Shown in pieces: positions 8,114 through 16,427 of a DNA stretch of 64,000 bases. The stretch is from Micromonospora halotolerans (GTDB lineage: Bacteria; Actinomycetota; Actinomycetes; Mycobacteriales; Micromonosporaceae): NCBI RefSeq assembly GCF_032108445.1, contig NZ_CP134876.1, forward strand, positions 6,262,001 to 6,326,000. The letters are read 5' to 3'. Within the stretch, counting starts at the first letter, position 1. Each line of letters begins with the position of its first letter. The notes under the pieces were generated by a model. The model ran no database searches. It had not been told where the DNA came from and saw only the letters and a program-made list of their open reading frames with translations. Both the position numbers and the translations under genes were made by a program.

Positions 8114-9490
8114 GTGCGGACCATCCTGGTGGTCGGCGGCGGGTACGCCGGCTTCTACACGGCCTGGAAACTGGAGAAGAAGCTGCGCCGGGGCGAGGCG
8201 CGGGTCATCGTCGTTGACCCCCGGCCGTACATGACCTATCAGCCGTTCCTGCCCGAGGTGGTGGCCGGCTCGGTCGAGGCGCGCCACGCCGCTGTCTCAC
8301 TGCGCCGGCACCTGCGGAGGACGGAGATCATCGCGGGCCGGGTGACGGCGGTCGACCACGCGCGCAAGACGGTCACGGTACGTCCGGCGGTGGGTCGGGA
8401 ATATCCGCTCGCGTACGACATCATCGTCGTGACCGCCGGTGCGGTGACCCGCACCCTGGCCATCCCCGGGGTGAGCGACCACGCGATCGGCATGAAGCAC
8501 GTCGAGGAGGCCGTCGCGATCCGCGACCGGTTGCTGACCGCCTTCGACCAGGCCGCGACGCTGCCGCCCGGGCCGGAGCGCCGGCGGCTGCTCACCGTGA
8601 CGTTCGTCGGCGGTGGCTTCTCCGGGGTCGAGGGCTTCGGTGAGCTGCTGTCGCTGGCGACGGCGCTGATCCGGCGCTATCCCGAGCTGAGCCTGGACGA
8701 GCTGAGCTTCCACCTGGTGGAGGCACGCGACCGGATCCTGCCCGAGGTGACCGACGGGCCCGGGCAGTGGGTCGTGCGCTCGCTGACGAAGCGCGGCGGG
8801 CGGGTTCACCTGAACGCGCAGCTGCTCTCCGTGCGCGACGGTCACGTGGTGCTGTCCACCGGTGAGGAGTTCGATTCTGAGCTGATCGTCTGGACGGTCG
8901 GCAACGCTGCGAACCCGATGGTGCACAACCACAGCGACCTGCCCGTCAACGGGCGCGGGATGCTGGTGGTCCGCGCCGACCTGCGGGTCGGCACCGAGGA
9001 CGCGCCGGTGCCGGACGCGTGGGGCGCCGGCGACGACGCGGCCGTCCCCGACCTCGCGGCGGAGCGGACCGGCGTCTCGACGGTGCCCAATGCCCAGCAC
9101 GCGGTGCGCCAGGGCAAGCTGCTGGCCCGCAACATCGTCGCCACGCTGCGCGGGCGGGAGCCGAAGCGGTACGTGCACCACAGTCTCGGCACGGTCGCCA
9201 CGCTGGGCCTCGGCCGCGGCATCTTCCAGTTTCACCGCCTGGTCATCAAGGGCTTCCCGGCCTGGCTGATGCACCGCGGCTACCACGTGCTGGCGGTGCC
9301 GACGTGGGAGCGCAAGGTCCGGGTGCTCGCGGTCTGGGCGACCGCCGCGCTGTTCGGCCGGGACATCGTCTCGCTGACCTCGGTGCAGCACCCGCGGGAG
9401 GCGTTCCTGGCCGGCGCGCACGCACCGGCACCCGCGGAGGCGGGTGCGCCGCCGGCGGGTGTCATGACCGGCGATGCCGCGCGTTCATGA
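8114..9490 (+). CDS. NDH-2-like NAD(P)/FAD-dependent oxidoreductase
   Basis: Flavoprotein of 458 aa resembling type II NADH dehydrogenases. It has an FAD-binding GGGYAG motif at the N-terminus, a second dinucleotide motif GGGFSG mid-protein for NAD(P)H, and the AGDDAAVPD flavin-contacting segment. A C-terminal region with GFPAWLMHRGYH resembles the membrane-association part of NDH-2. Its likely role is electron transfer from NADH to quinone or another acceptor without proton pumping. The GTG at 8114 follows AGGGG by 6 nt. It lies 47 nt after the sigma gene and overlaps the next gene, so the three are probably one transcript. In ECF41 systems the adjacent oxidoreductase is usually the main target; that is known for the family, not shown here. 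Confidence 0.88.
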   Translation: MRTILVVGGGYAGFYTAWKLEKKLRRGEARVIVVDPRPYMTYQPFLPEVVAGSVEARHAAVSLRRHLRRTEIIAGRVTAVDHARKTVTVRPAVGREYPLAYDIIVVTAGAVTRTLAIPGVSDHAIGMKHVEEAVAIRDRLLTAFDQAATLPPGPERRRLLTVTFVGGGFSGVEGFGELLSLATALIRRYPELSLDELSFHLVEARDRILPEVTDGPGQWVVRSLTKRGGRVHLNAQLLSVRDGHVVLSTGEEFDSELIVWTVGNAANPMVHNHSDLPVNGRGMLVVRADLRVGTEDAPVPDAWGAGDDAAVPDLAAERTGVSTVPNAQHAVRQGKLLARNIVATLRGREPKRYVHHSLGTVATLGLGRGIFQFHRLVIKGFPAWLMHRGYHVLAVPTWERKVRVLAVWATAALFGRDIVSLTSVQHPREAFLAGAHAPAPAEAGAPPAGVMTGDAARS

Positions 9491-9830
9491 CGACGTCGTA
9501 CGCCGGCTTGCGGCCGCCTGCCACCTGGGCGACGTCACCGCGATCGAGGCCGTCCTCGGCGCGGACGCCGTTGCAGTGTGCGACAGCGGCGGCCGTGTGC
9601 CCGCTCCGAGACGTGCGGTGCACGGAGCGGCCGAGGTCGTCCGGCTCCTCCGTGCCCTGCTGCCCGGAACCGACCTCACCGTTGAGAGCGTCAACGGGCA
9701 CGCCGGACTGGTGATCCGCCAGACCGGGCGTGCCGTGGCCGTGATCGCCGTGAGCTGCGACGAAAACCGGGCCGCAGCCCTTTGGATCGTGCTGAATCCC
9801 GCCAAACTGCGGGACTGGCACCGCAGCTGA
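9474..9830 (+). CDS. Stand-alone SnoaL-like protein resembling the ECF41 C-terminal domain
   Basis: Protein of 118 aa overlapping the upstream flavoprotein gene by 17 bp. It resembles the SnoaL extension of the sigma factor 1.4 kb upstream rather than a free-standing enzyme. DSGGR (38-41 region) matches the sigma DGNGAR motif, followed by GAAEVVRLLRAL against GAARVAKYIAAF. The C-terminus has LWIVLNPAKL against LWMMNSEKI. It may be a trans-acting form of the regulatory domain or a small ligand-binding protein; this is inference. A decayed second copy of its 3' end lies inverted at 12105-12200. Confidence 0.72.
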   Translation: MPRVHDDVVRRLAAACHLGDVTAIEAVLGADAVAVCDSGGRVPAPRRAVHGAAEVVRLLRALLPGTDLTVESVNGHAGLVIRQTGRAVAVIAVSCDENRAAALWIVLNPAKLRDWHRS

Positions 9831-10128
9831 ACCGGACCATCGCCGCAGGACGCTATCGCCGAGCACTAGGGCCCCTTTTGGTCCCATCGGCTCCCCTTCG
9901 CGCAGATAGACGCAGGCATCGGCCCCTAGACCCGCTGGGCGATGCCTCGGCTGCCGTCGCCGGCTCCTGGGCCAGGTCTTTGGCTTCGCTGGCGGCCACG
10001 GTGACGTCCCTGCCGGCGTTGACAGCCCAGTCGCCTCGATAGTGGCGTCGAGCGCAGCAGATTGGCCCTCCGTCAGGGTCGCCCCATTCGCCGACCACCC
10101 TGCCGTGAAGGCTGTCACCGATGCCGAG

Positions 10129-11106
10129 TCAGCTGGTGGGATCGTGCGGATGTGTGATGGCACGCTTGCCCTGCAACAGTCCCGTGGACTGACCGATCTC
10201 GATGAGGTACCCGTCCGGGTCCCGCAGGTAGCAGCGGATCTCAGACGCGCGGTCGATCGGCGGCGTCAGGAACTGCGCGCCGTTCGCCTTCCACTGCTCG
10301 TAACAGGCGCGGATGTCGGCGACCCGCAAGTTCAGGAAGATCGATGTGGTGTCGCCGGGCTGGTAGTCGACCACCGAGATTCCCGGCTTGTCGGGGGTGG
10401 GCGGGCCACCCGGATTCATGATGATCCACGAATTGGACAGCCTGACGATGCAGGGATTCTCGTTCAGCACGACGGTGCCGCCCAGAACGCGGGCGTAGAA
10501 GTCGCGGGACCGCGCTACGTCGCGCACGGTGATGAACAGCGTCACCAGAATGCCCTCGGCGGGCGCCGGGACGTTGGCGAAGTCCGGCGCGGGCTCTGTC
10601 CTGGGATTGCGCCATTCCGGCGGGCGTTGGGACGCCGGCCCCGTCACGGGGGCAGCGCTCGGCACCGCAGCGGACTGGGCCCGGTGCACTAGCCGGCCGA
10701 GGTAGAGCAGGAGTATCGCCAGCACCACCTCGATGCCGAGTCCGGTGCCGACTCCGAGCGCTTCCCGAAGCGAGAAGTGGTCGACGTGCGTGACGTGGTA
10801 GGTGAAGTGCGTGGCAGCGTAGATCAAGTAGCCGAGCAGCGCCGACCGAACGACCTTGCTGTCGAGCACCACAGCGGCGACGTACAGCATGGCGGTCAAC
10901 GCGAGCCCGAGGCCGCCGACGTCGGACACCAGATGCTCGTTGTACGCGGGGTCGAGTCGCACCGTCGGGAAGTCGTCGTAGAACGATCGGGGAAACACGT
11001 ACTGCCAGACGGAGGCAACCGTCTGCAGCGCGGCCAGGGTGATCAGCCCGCCACGCAGCCACTTCTTCATCATCGGTACAGCGGTGTCGGTGGATTGAGG
11101 TGTCAT
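10129..11106 (-). CDS. Membrane domain fused to a VOC (glyoxalase/bleomycin-resistance) domain
   Basis: Two-domain protein of 325 aa. The first 160 residues hold about four hydrophobic segments (for example LITLAALQTVASVW and VVLAILLLYLG) with a short His-rich loop (HFTYHVTHVDH). After a Pro-rich linker, residues 200-320 form a VOC domain with ILVTLFITVRDVARSRDFY at its start and DPDGYLIEIGQ near its end. Each half is common alone; the fusion is unusual. The likely function is sensing or detoxifying a small molecule at the membrane, unproven. The ATG at 11106 is chosen; no strong ribosome-binding site is seen, and TGTCACC lies about 30 nt upstream. Confidence 0.75.
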   Translation of the reverse strand: MTPQSTDTAVPMMKKWLRGGLITLAALQTVASVWQYVFPRSFYDDFPTVRLDPAYNEHLVSDVGGLGLALTAMLYVAAVVLDSKVVRSALLGYLIYAATHFTYHVTHVDHFSLREALGVGTGLGIEVVLAILLLYLGRLVHRAQSAAVPSAAPVTGPASQRPPEWRNPRTEPAPDFANVPAPAEGILVTLFITVRDVARSRDFYARVLGGTVVLNENPCIVRLSNSWIIMNPGGPPTPDKPGISVVDYQPGDTTSIFLNLRVADIRACYEQWKANGAQFLTPPIDRASEIRCYLRDPDGYLIEIGQSTGLLQGKRAITHPHDPTS

Positions 11107-11203
11107 GGCTGGAAGGCTCTCGGCTCGGCGGATTGGTGACAGGTCCCAGCCACGGAAAGCGGCAGCGAGCAGCAAGGACGACCCCCGTCCCGGGCTCGAG
11201 CCA

Positions 11204-11962
11204 TCACTGTGCGGCGTCGGTCTTCGCCGTCTCAGTCAGCCATTGACCGAACCGCAAAGTGCCACGGGGACCCGGCCCGGCGGGAAGCAGGCCACCGTTG
11301 GCCATCGACCACCCCGCAGCTGACGGCCACGGCACGCTCACTACGAATTTGCGCGGGCCTCGTACCGTGGCTACCCGGCGTACGGCCGACGACATCATCA
11401 ACACCTCAGGTCCGGCGATCTCCGGAACACGCCCCAACGCGGGTCCTTCGGCCAGGCGCACCAACTCGGCGGCCACCTCAGCCGCCGCCACTGGTTGGGT
11501 ACGCATCCGCGGGACAACGGCCACGGGTCCTGGGAAGAGGGTGAGTGACTGTACGGCGAACTCGAAGAACTGGGTGGCCCGCAGGATGGTCGCCGGCACC
11601 GGGCCGGCGAGCACGAGTCCTTCCTGACGATGCTTACCGTGGTAGTAGCCCCAGTTCACCCGGTCGATACCGACAATCGAGAGCAGTACGTGGTGATTGA
11701 CCCCGCACCGTTGTTCCGCCTTCAACAGGTTCCGCGTGGTCGTCTCGAAGAACCGAGTCGAGGCGCGCTTACTGATTGTCTGGATGTTCGACACGTCGAC
11801 CACGGTCGCCACGTTCCTGGGTGCGTCGTCCAAACCCACTCCGTTGGTCAGATCGATTCCGTGAGACCGGGAGATCACCACGACGTCATGGCCCGCCGCG
11901 CGCGCCCGCTCGACGACCAACTTGCCGACCCAGCCCGTACCTCCAGCCACCGCGATCCGCAT
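11204..11962 (-). CDS. NmrA-like atypical SDR (NAD(P)-binding)
   Basis: NAD(P)-binding protein of 252 aa of the atypical SDR/NmrA type, with GGTGWVG at residues 7-13 and the RATQFFEF motif mid-protein. It lacks the classical YxxxK pair, so redox catalysis is uncertain. It is a paralogue of the gene at 13769-14503, sharing LSIVGIDRVN/LSIVGVDRVP and RATQFFEF. Proteins of this kind often neighbour ECF41 sigma genes. The ATG at 11962 follows GAGAAAGG at good spacing. A TGTCACA-N16-GGGC element lies at 12056-12030 upstream. Confidence 0.85.
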   Translation of the reverse strand: MRIAVAGGTGWVGKLVVERARAAGHDVVVISRSHGIDLTNGVGLDDAPRNVATVVDVSNIQTISKRASTRFFETTTRNLLKAEQRCGVNHHVLLSIVGIDRVNWGYYHGKHRQEGLVLAGPVPATILRATQFFEFAVQSLTLFPGPVAVVPRMRTQPVAAAEVAAELVRLAEGPALGRVPEIAGPEVLMMSSAVRRVATVRGPRKFVVSVPWPSAAGWSMANGGLLPAGPGPRGTLRFGQWLTETAKTDAAQ

Positions 11963-12029
11963 CGCGTCACCTTTCTCTCATAGTCGCCCGCCGAACAGCC
12001 GCGCGTTCACCGGCACGTGTTGAAATGAG

Positions 12030-12056
12030 GCCCATGTCGAGGGCGGTGCTGTGACA
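12030..12056 (-). promoter_or_regulatory. Candidate ECF41-type promoter upstream of the NmrA-like SDR
   Basis: On the minus strand TGTCACA (12056-12050) is followed by 16 nt and GGGC (12033-12030), against the ECF41 family pattern TGTCACA-N16-CGTC. It is 68 nt from the start codon at 11962. Confidence 0.45.
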
Positions 12057-12104
12057 CCCAACGCGTTCTTGTTCGGAATCATGTACGGCCAGTACAAAGC
12101 TCAT

Positions 12105-12200
12105 CTGCGGTGCCAGTCCCGCACTTCGGCGGTATTCAGCGCGGTCCAAGGGCTACGGCCCGGTCCTCGTCGCAGCTCACGGCGATCACGGCGACCGGGC
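12105..12200 (-). pseudogene. Decayed inverted copy of the SnoaL-like gene 3' end
   Basis: Read on the minus strand, this stretch closely matches the last ~95 bp of the plus-strand SnoaL-like gene (9735-9830). It encodes VAVIAVSCDE and later RDWH, but a 1-nt loss after GCCCTT shifts the frame and brings an early stop. It directly abuts the stop of the ferritin-like gene. The two copies form an imperfect inverted repeat about 2.4 kb apart. Confidence 0.75.
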
Positions 12201-12201
12201 G

Positions 12202-13290
12202 TCACGGCCGCCTGAGTTCCGGGGGTACGTAGTCGAATGTCGGGCCCGCTGTTGTGCTTCCTCCATCGGACATCTCCATCAGTCCCTGCGCCTGGGCCTT
12301 GAGGGCGTACATGGTGCCGGTCGCGACGCCGAGCATCCCCGGGCTGCCGTTGAACGCCTGCTCCAACAGATTCAGCACGGCGCAGTAGGTGTGGTTGAAG
12401 TCTTCCTGGGCGGCGCGGATCGGACTACCTGGAGCGTGGTCGGCCAGACGTGGGTTGGGCCGCATCGGGTAGACGCCGCCGAGGTCGACCGAGAGGGCCT
12501 CGCCGGTGGGCCCGGATCGCGAGGTGTCACCGCGCCGGTATCGCCGGCCCAGCTTGAGTTCCAGGAACCGGTAGTAGTGCGCGACCTCGTCCCGGTCGGG
12601 GTGGAGGATGTCCTGGTCACCGTCCCAGACCTCGCCTCGTGCCGTGCCTTCGCCCTGCTCGACGATCTCCTCCAACGCTGCCATTGCCGAGTTGAGATCG
12701 CTGACCGCGATCAGCCGTCCGCCGCTGTGATGGAACGGGCCCGCGGTGACCTGGCGAGCCGGGTCGCCGCAGAAGACCGTTCGCTCGCCGAGTTCAGCGC
12801 ACAGATCGCGCACTCCCTGTTCGATCGCGCTGTAGAACTGCCCGATCGTTTCGTAGCTGTCGCCCTCGGCCGGGGCACCAGGGGGTGCCGGCCGTTCGAG
12901 TCGGAGGAACATCTCAATTGCTTCCGCCCCGAACGGAACCAGCGACAGCTCCAGAGAGCGGTCGCCGTGGGGCAGAAGCCTGGGATAGCGCGGCAGCATC
13001 TTCGGCGTGTCCAGCCGAGGGTGCCCGCCGACGGCGTTGAGCAGGTTCGCGGCCAGCGCCAGGTGGATCATCTCTTCGACGAAGACGCTGCCCACCACCT
13101 GAACGGCTTCGGGGTTGCGCGACGGGTCGAGCGAGTAGAGCGCGCAGAGGTACGACGGCAGGGTGGCGTGTTCCAACTCGATCGCCCATTGCAGGTGCTT
13201 GCGAAGATCTTCGAGCGTCTCAATCCGCATCGTCGATGGGGCTGCCACTGTCCGTTGCGGTTCTGAGTGAGTCGTGGTCGGGTTGGTCAT
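12202..13290 (-). CDS. Ferritin-like domain protein (VioB/iminophenylpyruvate-dimer-synthase-like)
   Basis: Protein of 362 aa with an N-terminal ferritin-like four-helix region. The core motif HLQWAIELEHATLPSYL is followed by EEMIHLALAANLLNAVGG, giving the Glu and ExxH ligands of a diiron or haem-like site. The same fold is seen in the C-terminal part of VioB/RebD-type enzymes and related stand-alone proteins of unknown substrate. The rest of the protein (DEVAHYYRFLEL and FNHTYCAVLNLLEQAF) matches that family. The ATG at 13290 sits right after GGAGAAGAA; an upstream in-frame ATG would add 29 residues. No pigment pathway genes are nearby, so its substrate is unknown. Confidence 0.82.
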   Translation of the reverse strand: MTNPTTTHSEPQRTVAAPSTMRIETLEDLRKHLQWAIELEHATLPSYLCALYSLDPSRNPEAVQVVGSVFVEEMIHLALAANLLNAVGGHPRLDTPKMLPRYPRLLPHGDRSLELSLVPFGAEAIEMFLRLERPAPPGAPAEGDSYETIGQFYSAIEQGVRDLCAELGERTVFCGDPARQVTAGPFHHSGGRLIAVSDLNSAMAALEEIVEQGEGTARGEVWDGDQDILHPDRDEVAHYYRFLELKLGRRYRRGDTSRSGPTGEALSVDLGGVYPMRPNPRLADHAPGSPIRAAQEDFNHTYCAVLNLLEQAFNGSPGMLGVATGTMYALKAQAQGLMEMSDGGSTTAGPTFDYVPPELRRP

Positions 13291-13508
13291 TTCTTCTCCG
13301 TGTGCTGCTTGTCCGGCACGGGGCTGGGCGGGCGACCGCAGGATCAACTGCATCGAGACCGCGGCCCGGCGAGGCATCGGGTATCAGTAGCCGATGGATC
13401 TCGCCGAGCACAGCGGCGTTGTCTCGATCGTGCAGAGCCCCAGGCAATAGGCGGCGTCACCGGCCCCGTCCGCAGTGGAATCCGAGCTCGGCCCGCCACC
13501 CGCGCGGG

Positions 13509-13790
13509 TCAGGCCGTCTCGCGCGCAGCCCGTTCGATGAACGACGCCGCCGCTGCTGAATGCGAGGTGAACACCGTGTGCGAGGCGCCCCTGACGCTGG
13601 GCTTGGTGCCGTGGGCGCGTTCGGCCATGAAGGGCTGGGCCTGGGCCGGAATGTTCCTGCGGGCAGCGGGTTCAGCACCATGAAGTCGTGGCAGAGGCCC
13701 TCGTACCGCATGGTGGTGGTCGCTACGCCGGCGGCGCGCCGCTTCGTCGCGTACGCCGATCTCGGCGACTAGCGGGTCAGCCAGTCGCGG
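13509..13790 (-). pseudogene. Remnants of two different alpha/beta-hydrolases
   Basis: On the minus strand the first ~100 bp (13790-13688) encodes an HSL/GDXG-esterase-like C-terminal piece (YATKRRAAG then RYEGLCHDFMVLNPL). In another frame a second piece follows (QPFMAERAHGT, GASHTVFTSH, FIERAA), typical of the C-terminus of a haloperoxidase/epoxide-hydrolase-like enzyme. Neither has a start or catalytic nucleophile. It overlaps the 3' end of the SDR gene slightly. Confidence 0.6.
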
Positions 13791-14503
13791 TAGGTGGTCG
13801 TCGCGAGGACTGCGCCCTCCGGGGCGATCAGGACATCGCCGGGCACCGCGGCGAACATGCCGGCGGCCGGGTCGAGGACGACGATGCGCTTGTCGCCCTT
13901 GGCGGCCAGCGCGACCCGACCCCACTCGTCGAGCATGAAGACCTCGGGACCGGCCACGTTCCGGATGCCCCGCAGCGGCGCGCCCACGGCGACCTCGGCC
14001 ACCGCCTTCGCGACGTCGGCCGACGCCATCGGCTGCACCGGCGTGCCGGGCAGCCGCACCGTGTCGCCGTCGGCGGTCCAGGACAGGATCGCGTCGGCGA
14101 ACTCGAAGAACTGGGTGGCGCGGACGATCGAGTATGGCACCGGGCCAGCCTTCAGAATCTCCTCCTGCAGCACCTTGGCGCGGTAGTAAGCGAGGTCCGG
14201 CACCCGGTCCACGCCGACGATCGACAGGATCACGGCGTGGCCGACGCCCGCGCGCTGCGCGGCCGCCAGCAGATTTTCCATCGTCGAGCGGAAGAAGTCG
14301 GCCGACGCCTCGTCGAACGTCGGCGAGTTCGTCAGATTCAGCACGACGTCGGCGCCCTTGAGCCCGGCGTCGAGGCCTTCGCCGGTGAGCAGGTCCACGC
14401 CGTTCGACGGAGACAGCGGCACCGCCTCGTGCCCCTCGGCCTGAAGGATCTTGACGACCTGCGACCCGATGAGCCCGGTACCACCCAGTACGGCGATTTT
14501 CAT
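13769..14503 (-). CDS. NmrA-like atypical SDR (paralogue)
   Basis: NAD(P)-binding protein of 244 aa with GGTGLIG at residues 7-13, LSIVGVDRVP and RATQFFEF. It is clearly paralogous to 11204-11962. Proteins of this kind are the epimerase-like partners often found near ECF41 sigma genes. The ATG at 14503 is the natural start; a longer in-frame ATG would add 24 residues of low-complexity sequence. It lies 96 bp downstream of the peroxidase gene on the same strand. It also has a candidate ECF41-type promoter at 14589-14563, so it may be transcribed alone. Confidence 0.86.
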   Translation of the reverse strand: MKIAVLGGTGLIGSQVVKILQAEGHEAVPLSPSNGVDLLTGEGLDAGLKGADVVLNLTNSPTFDEASADFFRSTMENLLAAAQRAGVGHAVILSIVGVDRVPDLAYYRAKVLQEEILKAGPVPYSIVRATQFFEFADAILSWTADGDTVRLPGTPVQPMASADVAKAVAEVAVGAPLRGIRNVAGPEVFMLDEWGRVALAAKGDKRIVVLDPAAGMFAAVPGDVLIAPEGAVLATTTYRDWLTR

Positions 14504-14562
14504 TTCTCTGACACCTCTGTCTTGGTCGGGAGGCCGGGCGTTCACCCGGCTACGCCAGTTAT

Positions 14563-14589
14563 GACCGGACAGCACCGCCGGTTGTGACT
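14563..14589 (-). promoter_or_regulatory. Candidate ECF41-type promoter upstream of the SDR paralogue
   Basis: On the minus strand AGTCACA (14589-14583), 16 nt, then GGTC (14566-14563). The spacing and -10 are identical to the element at 16428-16454. It is 60 nt from the ATG at 14503. Confidence 0.5.
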
Positions 14590-14599
14590 AGGGTGCATG

Positions 14600-15973
14600 T
14601 CACACACAGGACGCAGGCCGCTGAAGGGCGAGCAGGTCGGTCAGGCCGAAGCGTGCTCCCGCGGCGGGCAGGGTCGGCTCCCAGTCCGGTTCCAGGCTCA
14701 GGTAGCTTGCCGGGTCGGCGCGGAGCAGTCCGATCAGGACCTCCGCCACGATCCGGCCGCCGACTGGGCCGAGCCGGTCGCCGCCACCGCGGTGCTCGGC
14801 CTCCTTGAGGATGTAGAACCACAGCGGAGTGCCGTGCGGCCAGGCCTGCCCCAACTCGTCGAGGGTCAGCGGCGCCGCGCCAACCAGCCGGGCGACTGCC
14901 TCGCCGCTGGGCAGCCCGGTGGTTCCGCCGCGCAGCAGGTCGCGTACCGCTAGCGAGCGGTAGGCGGCAGTGTCGACCACGCCGGTGACTCGCTCGGGCA
15001 GGCCGATGAGGCTGGCGGCGAGGCGACCGTCGAGGCGTTTGGCGCGCTGCGCCGGTGGGTGGCCGGGAACATCGAAGATCTGCGCCAGATCCAGGCGCCG
15101 CCCGGCGGGCAGCGGGCCGAACCCGACCAGATCGGGGAAGAGCGGCACCGCGGGACCGCCGTCGACGAGCCGGTAGGTGTGCCGGATCTGGCCGTGGCCG
15201 TAGCGGAAGGCCGCGTCGGCGAACTCCAGCGGAATGTAGGCCTGCCCCGGCGGTGGCGCGAACGACCGGCCGCCCTCGGCGAGCACCTGCTCGACCAGGC
15301 TCTCCCCGACAAGCCTGGACAGGAAGTCATGGACCACGATCCACTGGTAGTGCCAGGTGAGTGTGACCCGCGCCCGGTCGAAGACGTCGGCCTCGGGCAC
15401 CCCGCCCTCGCGCAGCAGGTCGACCACGTGGTTGTGCGCGTGCAGCAGCGCGACGTGCAGACTTAGCGCGAACAGATGCACGTCGTTGCGCGGATCGCCA
15501 ATCAGGGCCACGCCCTGCCGGTTGCGCGGCACGTCGCCGCCGTCCTCGCCGAGCAGGAACTTCGCCGGGTCGCCCACGTCGAACAGGTACGGCGAACCGA
15601 TCGGGCCGTCCGAGTACATGATCTCCAGGTTGAGCTTCGGGGAGCGCGCGTTGCGCAGCGCCCCGGGGTCGACGCCGCCGGTGATGGATGAGCGGTCAGC
15701 GGTGATGTCGTGGGCGATCAGCTGGCCGAAGAAGGGCCACCCGGCGGCCTCGGTGGCGTCGTCGCCGTCCCGGTTCAACTGGTCCAGGACCGGGGCGGCG
15801 TCGCAGATCCCGCCGTCGCCACCCGCACGCACCAGCAGCCCGGGGTCGGTGCCCAGCGGGCCGAGGCCCGGGAACATACGTCCGTAGCGGGCCGCCCCGG
15901 CGGGCCGGTCCACGGCGCGCACCAGGCTGAGGCAATGGTCGCGGGCGGCCACCCGGCTACCGCTTTCAGGCAT
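14600..15973 (-). CDS. Animal-type haem peroxidase family protein
   Basis: Protein of 457 aa of the bacterial branch of the animal haem peroxidase superfamily. The distal His lies in GQLIAHDITAD (H88, followed by the Ca-binding Asp). The conserved HYQWIVVHDFLSRL helix is present, and the proximal-His motif RYGHGQIRHTY is at about residues 258-268. There is no signal peptide, so it is probably cytoplasmic. It would use peroxide to oxidise halides or organic substrates; the true substrate is unknown. The ATG at 15973 has GGAGATCGAG just upstream. It fits the oxidative-stress flavour of this region. Confidence 0.86.
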   Translation of the reverse strand: MPESGSRVAARDHCLSLVRAVDRPAGAARYGRMFPGLGPLGTDPGLLVRAGGDGGICDAAPVLDQLNRDGDDATEAAGWPFFGQLIAHDITADRSSITGGVDPGALRNARSPKLNLEIMYSDGPIGSPYLFDVGDPAKFLLGEDGGDVPRNRQGVALIGDPRNDVHLFALSLHVALLHAHNHVVDLLREGGVPEADVFDRARVTLTWHYQWIVVHDFLSRLVGESLVEQVLAEGGRSFAPPPGQAYIPLEFADAAFRYGHGQIRHTYRLVDGGPAVPLFPDLVGFGPLPAGRRLDLAQIFDVPGHPPAQRAKRLDGRLAASLIGLPERVTGVVDTAAYRSLAVRDLLRGGTTGLPSGEAVARLVGAAPLTLDELGQAWPHGTPLWFYILKEAEHRGGGDRLGPVGGRIVAEVLIGLLRADPASYLSLEPDWEPTLPAAGARFGLTDLLALQRPASCV

Positions 15974-16065
15974 CTCGATCTCCGTATCGTTCGGCCGGCC
16001 GTGAGCCGTCCGTCCTCCAGGGCCGCGCCAGCGCCGAGAAGGCCGCGGAGGTCCGCCTCCTCGCG

Positions 16066-16197
16066 CTAGGCATCCGCCGGATCGAACAACCCGTCGATCG
16101 ACACAGCGAGGGCGACGTCCGTCAACTCTCCCCTGACAGTGCGCTCGAGCCTGGACAAGAAGGCGTCATCGCTGGCCGGGAATTTCCTCTTCTCCAC
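16066..16197 (-). CDS. Possible small protein upstream of the peroxidase gene
   Basis: A 43-codon frame starting at GTG 16197 (61 codons from an ATG at 16251) encodes a short peptide ending RTVRGELTDVALAVSIDGL and a few more residues. No family is recognised and no clear ribosome-binding site is seen. It lies between the TGTCACA element at 16250-16224 and the peroxidase gene and would be co-transcribed with it. It could equally be a leader region or debris. Confidence 0.25.
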   Translation of the reverse strand: MEKRKFPASDDAFLSRLERTVRGELTDVALAVSIDGLFDPADA

Positions 16198-16223
16198 CCG
16201 GTACGCGGGTGAACACCAGCAAA

Positions 16224-16250
16224 GACAAGGCAGCCCCGCGACCTGTGACA
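16224..16250 (-). promoter_or_regulatory. Candidate ECF41-type promoter toward the peroxidase gene
   Basis: On the minus strand TGTCACA (16250-16244), 16 nt, TGTC (16227-16224). It points at the small ORF and the peroxidase gene, whose start is about 250 nt downstream. Confidence 0.5.
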
Positions 16251-16339
16251 CGCCGGCCGAGGTGTCTCAGGACACGTACGGGAGATGCGCTGTCACCACC
16301 CGCCCCGCTGTCCGGCCTCATGAAGTGAGCGGCTTCCGG

Positions 16340-16420
16340 CACACGACGCCCACGCATCGGTCCGAGCTCGTGTCGACGGGTTCGGGCACCCACAGCCCAA
16401 TCTGGGTCCGGCAACGCTGC
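16340..16420 (-). pseudogene. Remnant of a second ECF41 sigma factor
   Basis: On the minus strand this encodes IGLWVPEPVDTSSDRCVG, which matches VGPWLPEPVDTSADPFLG of the intact sigma factor (residues 81-98). This is the ECF41 linker hallmark. Flanking sequence is not sigma-like, so only a fragment survives. It ends a few bases before the TGTCACA element at 16428. Confidence 0.65.
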
Positions 16421-16427
16421 CGCCGCC

